Assembly: GCF_900496975.1 (NCBI RefSeq)
Contig: NZ_UFQC01000018.1
Span: forward strand, 1-64,000
Direction of reading: 5' to 3'
From: Achromobacter veterisilvae
GTDB lineage: Bacteria > Pseudomonadota > Gammaproteobacteria > Burkholderiales > Burkholderiaceae_B
DNA: 64,000 nt
Shown in pieces: positions 60,660 through 64,000 of the stretch. Made by a program: the position numbers and the translations under genes. The first letter of the stretch is position 1. The number at the start of each line of letters is the position of its first letter. The notes below the pieces were generated by a model, which worked only from the letters and a program-made list of their open reading frames with translations, was not told the DNA's origin and did no database searches.

Positions 60660-61637
60660 ATGTATCGAAGCATCTTTACGCTCGTTGTGTCGTCAGTGAT
60701 GGCCGGCGCCGGTATGGCGTATGCCGGCAATGCCTCGGCCGCGGGCTATCCCGACAAACCCATCAAGATCGTCATTCCCTATTCCGCGGGCGGGGGCACC
60801 GACCAGTTCATGCGCATCGTGTCCGAGCGCGCGTCCCGGCTTTTCGGCCAGCCCATCACTATCCTCAACAAGCCGGGCGGCAGCACGGTGATCGGCGTCA
60901 ACGCGGTCATCGGCGCCGCGCCCGACGGCTACACGCTGCTGGTGTCCACCAACACCAGCTACACCCTGATCCCCTACGTCATGTCGCCGCAGCCCTATGC
61001 GCCGGAGAAGTCGCTGGACTATGTGGCCACGCTGGGGCAGACGGCCATGGTGCTGACCGCGAACAAGGCCATGCCGTCCGATCTCAAGACGGTGCTGGAC
61101 GAGGCCAGGAAGAGCCCTGGCCGCTACACCTACGCCACCTATGGCATGGGGTCGTCCACCCACCTGGCCGGCGAAGTGTTCATGAACGACACCGGCGTGG
61201 AGTTCCGCCACATTCCGTACAAGGGCGTGGAGGCGGTCACCGCGCTGGCGGGCAATCAGGTGGATTTGATGATCGACGGCGTCAATGCCGCGGGCACCAT
61301 GCTCGACGCCGGCAAGACCAAGGCGCTGGTCGTCCTGCAGCGGCAGCGTTCGCAGTTCCTGCCCGATACGCCGACCCTGGCCGAGGCCGGCTATCCGCAG
61401 GCGGCGGAGAACATCATTTCCTATGTCATGGCCGCGCCCAAGGGCACGCCGGCGCCCATTATCGACAAATTGCAGCGGGGCTTCGCCGAAGCCCTGCGCG
61501 ACCCCGCCGTGCTGGAGCAGATCAAGGCCATGCGCACGGAGGCGGCATTCAAGGGACCGGAGGAAACGCGCGAGTTCGTGGCCGGACAGTCGGCGATGTT
61601 CAAGGACATCGTGGAAAAAAAGCACATCAAGTTCTGA
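60660..61637 (+). CDS. Bug-family periplasmic solute receptor
   Basis: A 325-aa TctC/Bug receptor with signal peptide through GNASA|AG and YPDKPIKIVIPYSAGGGTD. AGGAG is seven bases before ATG 60660 and only four before the adjacent ATG 60657, so the later start is favoured. It is followed within five bases by an acyl-CoA ligase gene, suggesting that the bound acid is activated with CoA after uptake. Confidence 0.93.
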   Translation: MYRSIFTLVVSSVMAGAGMAYAGNASAAGYPDKPIKIVIPYSAGGGTDQFMRIVSERASRLFGQPITILNKPGGSTVIGVNAVIGAAPDGYTLLVSTNTSYTLIPYVMSPQPYAPEKSLDYVATLGQTAMVLTANKAMPSDLKTVLDEARKSPGRYTYATYGMGSSTHLAGEVFMNDTGVEFRHIPYKGVEAVTALAGNQVDLMIDGVNAAGTMLDAGKTKALVVLQRQRSQFLPDTPTLAEAGYPQAAENIISYVMAAPKGTPAPIIDKLQRGFAEALRDPAVLEQIKAMRTEAAFKGPEETREFVAGQSAMFKDIVEKKHIKF

Positions 61638-61641
61638 GCGG

Positions 61642-63231
61642 ATGAACGCAATGAGTTATCACGAAGATGAAGTGCGGGTGCCGGGCGCGACCTGGTGGGA
61701 TGTCATTGCGGGGCATGCGCGCCAGCATCCGGCCCGCGTCGCGCTGGCGCACGGCGATGCATCGATCACCTACGGGGAACTGACGGGCCGGGTCGAACGC
61801 TGCGCCGCGGGCCTGAGCGCGCGGGGCGTCGTTGCGGGCGATTGCGTGGCGATGCTGGCCCCGCCCACGCCAGAAGCGATGGTGTCGTTCCTGGCCGCGG
61901 CCCGGCTGGGCGCCTTGTGGGTGGGCCTGAACCCGCGCTACCAGCCGCGCGAAGTGGCGTATGTGATCGGGCATGCCCGCCCCAGACTGGTGATCTCGAT
62001 CGCTTCGTTCGAGGAACGGCGCTACGCCGACGATTTGCGCGATGCGCTCGACAGCCTGGAGCCCGGCGCGGCGCGCCCGGCGCTGGTGTTCTACCAGGGC
62101 GATACGCCGGGCGACGGCAGCCTGGAGCGCGCCCTGGCAGGCGCCGAAGGCGTCCCGCCGGCATGCCCGGCGCCGTATGGCGACCCGGCCCAGCCCAGCA
62201 TGCTGGTCTACACCTCGGGCACCACGGGCAAGCCCAAAGGGGTCTTGCTCAGCCAGACGGCGCTGATCTACCGTTCGACCGTGCAGGCGCGCACCTTCGC
62301 CACCGCCAGCCATCCCGTGGTCATCAACTTCGCGCCCATCAACCATATCGGCGGCATGCATTTCCGCGGCCTGTCGCAAATCCTGGCCGGCGGCACCATC
62401 GTCTACCAGGAACGCTATCGTCCGGCCGACGTCATGGGCCTGATCGAAAAGCACCGCGTCAATATGCTGATGCTGGGCTCGACCATGCTGCAGATGCTGA
62501 TCCGCGAACCTTCGTTCGACATGGCCATCATGCGCCGGATGGAGTGGTTCATTTTCTCGGGCGCGGCCATTCCCATGCCCATTCTGCGGCGCGTCCAGGA
62601 ACACTGCCCGCGGATAGGCTCGACCTACGGCCTGACCGAATCCTGCGGATCGGTCAGCTATATCGTGGCCAGCGACACCCTGGAGGCGGCCGCCTACACC
62701 ATCGGGCGCGCCATCCCCGATGGCCAACTGCGCGTGGTCGACGAGCACGGCGAGCCGGGCCCGGCGGGCGAGCAGGGCGAACTACAGGTGCGCCGGCGCT
62801 ACAGCATGAACGGCTACCTGCGCGACGAGGCCGCCACCGCCGAAGCCTTCACGGCCGATGGCTGGCTCAAGACCGGCGACATGGCGGTATGCGACGAGAC
62901 CGGCAACTTCCGCCTGGTCGGCCGCATCAAGGAAATGTACAAATCCGGCGGCTACAACGTGTACCCGCGCGAAATCGAAGTCGTGCTCGAACAGCATCCC
63001 CACGTGTTGATGTCGGCCGTGATCGCGGTCGACGACGAGCTCTACCAGCAAGTGGGCCACGCCCATCTGATCCTCAAGCCCGAGGGCGCCGTGTCCGAGT
63101 CCGAGCTGGCGCATTGGTGCCGCGAGCGCATGGCCAACTACAAAGTGCCCAAGCGCTTTTTCATCCGCAGCGCCCTGCCGATGCTCTCCATAGGCAAGGT
63201 CGACAAAATCGCCTTGCGACAACAGCCCTGA
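61642..63231 (+). CDS. AMP-forming acyl-CoA synthetase/ligase
   Basis: A 529-aa ANL-family ligase that activates a carboxylic acid through an adenylate and attaches CoA. It has the P-loop-like YTSGTTGKPKG, STYGLTESC, the A8 GWLKTGD and the C-terminal catalytic lysine in GKVDKIAL. ATG 61642 or 61651 are both possible. It lies between a Bug receptor and an IclR regulator, so the substrate is probably an aromatic or short-chain acid; no further pathway genes are visible before the window ends. Confidence 0.92.
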   Translation: MNAMSYHEDEVRVPGATWWDVIAGHARQHPARVALAHGDASITYGELTGRVERCAAGLSARGVVAGDCVAMLAPPTPEAMVSFLAAARLGALWVGLNPRYQPREVAYVIGHARPRLVISIASFEERRYADDLRDALDSLEPGAARPALVFYQGDTPGDGSLERALAGAEGVPPACPAPYGDPAQPSMLVYTSGTTGKPKGVLLSQTALIYRSTVQARTFATASHPVVINFAPINHIGGMHFRGLSQILAGGTIVYQERYRPADVMGLIEKHRVNMLMLGSTMLQMLIREPSFDMAIMRRMEWFIFSGAAIPMPILRRVQEHCPRIGSTYGLTESCGSVSYIVASDTLEAAAYTIGRAIPDGQLRVVDEHGEPGPAGEQGELQVRRRYSMNGYLRDEAATAEAFTADGWLKTGDMAVCDETGNFRLVGRIKEMYKSGGYNVYPREIEVVLEQHPHVLMSAVIAVDDELYQQVGHAHLILKPEGAVSESELAHWCRERMANYKVPKRFFIRSALPMLSIGKVDKIALRQQP

Positions 63232-63242
63232 CAGCACCCGCC

Positions 63243-63983
63243 ATGTCGAATCCCCTGAACCGATACCATCGCATCCTGCACGCCGTCTCCGGCCATTCCC
63301 TTGGCCTGTCGCTGGCCGACCTGGCCGCGGCTACCGGCCTGCCGCGCAGCACCACCCACCGGCTGGCCACTTCGCTGCGCGAAATCGACTACCTCGGCGT
63401 GGACGACGCCACCGGCAATTTCGTGCTGGGCGACGGCCTGGTCCGCCTGATGCGCGCGAGCCTGACGCAGGACAGCAAGCTGGCCCTGTTCAACCCGGCG
63501 TTGAACTTCGTGGTGGGGCGGTTGGAGGAAACCGCATTCTGCGCGCGGCTGCTGAACGACGAGGTGGACCTGGTGCAGGCCGTCACGCCCACCCGCAAGG
63601 ACCAGCTCTATATCTATCCCGGCGTGGGCAGCCGGCCGCTGGACAAGTGTTCGTCGAGCAAGGCCATCCTGGCCTATCTGGATCCGCCGCGCATCCAGGC
63701 GCTGCTGGAGCCGCTGGCGCGCAGCACGCCCAGCTTGCGGGTCGCCGATTTGATGGACGAACTCGACCAGGTGCATCGACAGGGGTTCGCCGTCTGCGAC
63801 GGCGAAATCGACGAAGGTGTCCTGAGCGTCGCCTGCCCCGTCATGGACGGGCAGGCGCGCGGCCTGTACAGCATCGGCGTGGTCGGCCCGGCTGCCCGGC
63901 TCAAGTCGCACGATCTGCGCGAGATCGTCTCGGTATTGCATTCGGCCGCGGATCTGGCGGCCGCCGAATTGTTGAACGTCTAG
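63243..63983 (+). CDS. IclR-family transcriptional regulator
   Basis: A 246-aa regulator with an N-terminal winged helix (LSLADLAAATGLPRSTTHRLATSL) and a C-terminal IclR effector domain (GLYSIGVVGPAARL). It closes the Bug-ligase operon and starts 11 bases after the ligase stop. It likely controls this operon through the palindrome at 60558-60576. The last 17 bases of the window contain no readable gene. Confidence 0.92.
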   Translation: MSNPLNRYHRILHAVSGHSLGLSLADLAAATGLPRSTTHRLATSLREIDYLGVDDATGNFVLGDGLVRLMRASLTQDSKLALFNPALNFVVGRLEETAFCARLLNDEVDLVQAVTPTRKDQLYIYPGVGSRPLDKCSSSKAILAYLDPPRIQALLEPLARSTPSLRVADLMDELDQVHRQGFAVCDGEIDEGVLSVACPVMDGQARGLYSIGVVGPAARLKSHDLREIVSVLHSAADLAAAELLNV

Positions 63984-64000
63984 GATGGATGGACATGAAG

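Noticed and set aside
1..64000. CRISPR arrays, insertion sequences, prophage or tRNA genes
   Set aside because: No regularly spaced repeats, transposase or integrase motifs, or tRNA cloverleaf were seen on either strand.

Overview
The window reads as chromosomal DNA of a high-GC betaproteobacterium of the Alcaligenaceae (Bordetella/Achromobacter type). Support for this: four orphan periplasmic receptors of the Bug (tripartite tricarboxylate transporter) family, a recJ / lolC-lolD / tatD / comEC backbone, class I PHA genes, and many LysR/GntR/IclR/MarR-controlled catabolic operons. No rRNA, tRNA, CRISPR array, transposase or phage gene was seen. The genus is an inference from gene content only.

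Layout. 1-5.9 kb is housekeeping: recJ and an uncharacterised overlapping partner (minus strand), divergent from lolC-lolD and tatD. 5.9-18.6 kb is iron uptake: a TonB-dependent receptor with a Fur-box promoter; a MarR regulator with a 14-TM drug exporter; then a two-component system divergent from a second TonB receptor that leads a complete catecholate-type siderophore ABC importer (binding protein, two permeases, ATPase). 18.6-19.6 kb is thiM behind a TPP riboswitch. 19.7-27.9 kb holds a MarR/oxidoreductase pair divergent from a CoA-ester catabolic operon (MaoC hydratase, acyl-CoA dehydrogenase, BKACE, CaiB-type CoA transferase, enoyl-CoA hydratase, CitE-like lyase, Bug receptor). comEC follows at 28.1-30.5 kb.

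30.6-36.6 kb is a minus-strand operon of a Bug receptor and four dehydrogenases, divergent from a GntR/FCD regulator. 37.5-41 kb carries a LysR regulator, a Bug receptor and an M28 peptidase. 41-44 kb is a polyhydroxyalkanoate operon (phaC, phasin-like protein, acetoacetyl-CoA reductase). 44.2-51.6 kb is a LacI-controlled acid-sugar operon: TRAP transporter, VOC protein, RuBisCO-like protein and DUF1537 kinase. This resembles the 3-oxo-isoapionate phosphate branch of apiose catabolism.

51.6-60.4 kb is a nitrite assimilation operon: nirB, nirD, a formate/nitrite-type channel, a PP2C-protein kinase fusion, cobA-type methyltransferase and a NIT-ANTAR antiterminator. Upstream of nirB there is a near-perfect sigma-54 promoter followed by an intrinsic terminator inside the leader, as expected for a pathway controlled by nitrogen status and by nitrate/nitrite-responsive antitermination. 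The window ends with a LysR regulator and a Bug receptor - acyl-CoA ligase - IclR operon.

The strongest leads for new biology are the RuBisCO-like/DUF1537/TRAP operon, the nirB leader with its tail-anchored PP2C-kinase, and the CoA-ester operon that adds a BKACE to an itaconate-like module.
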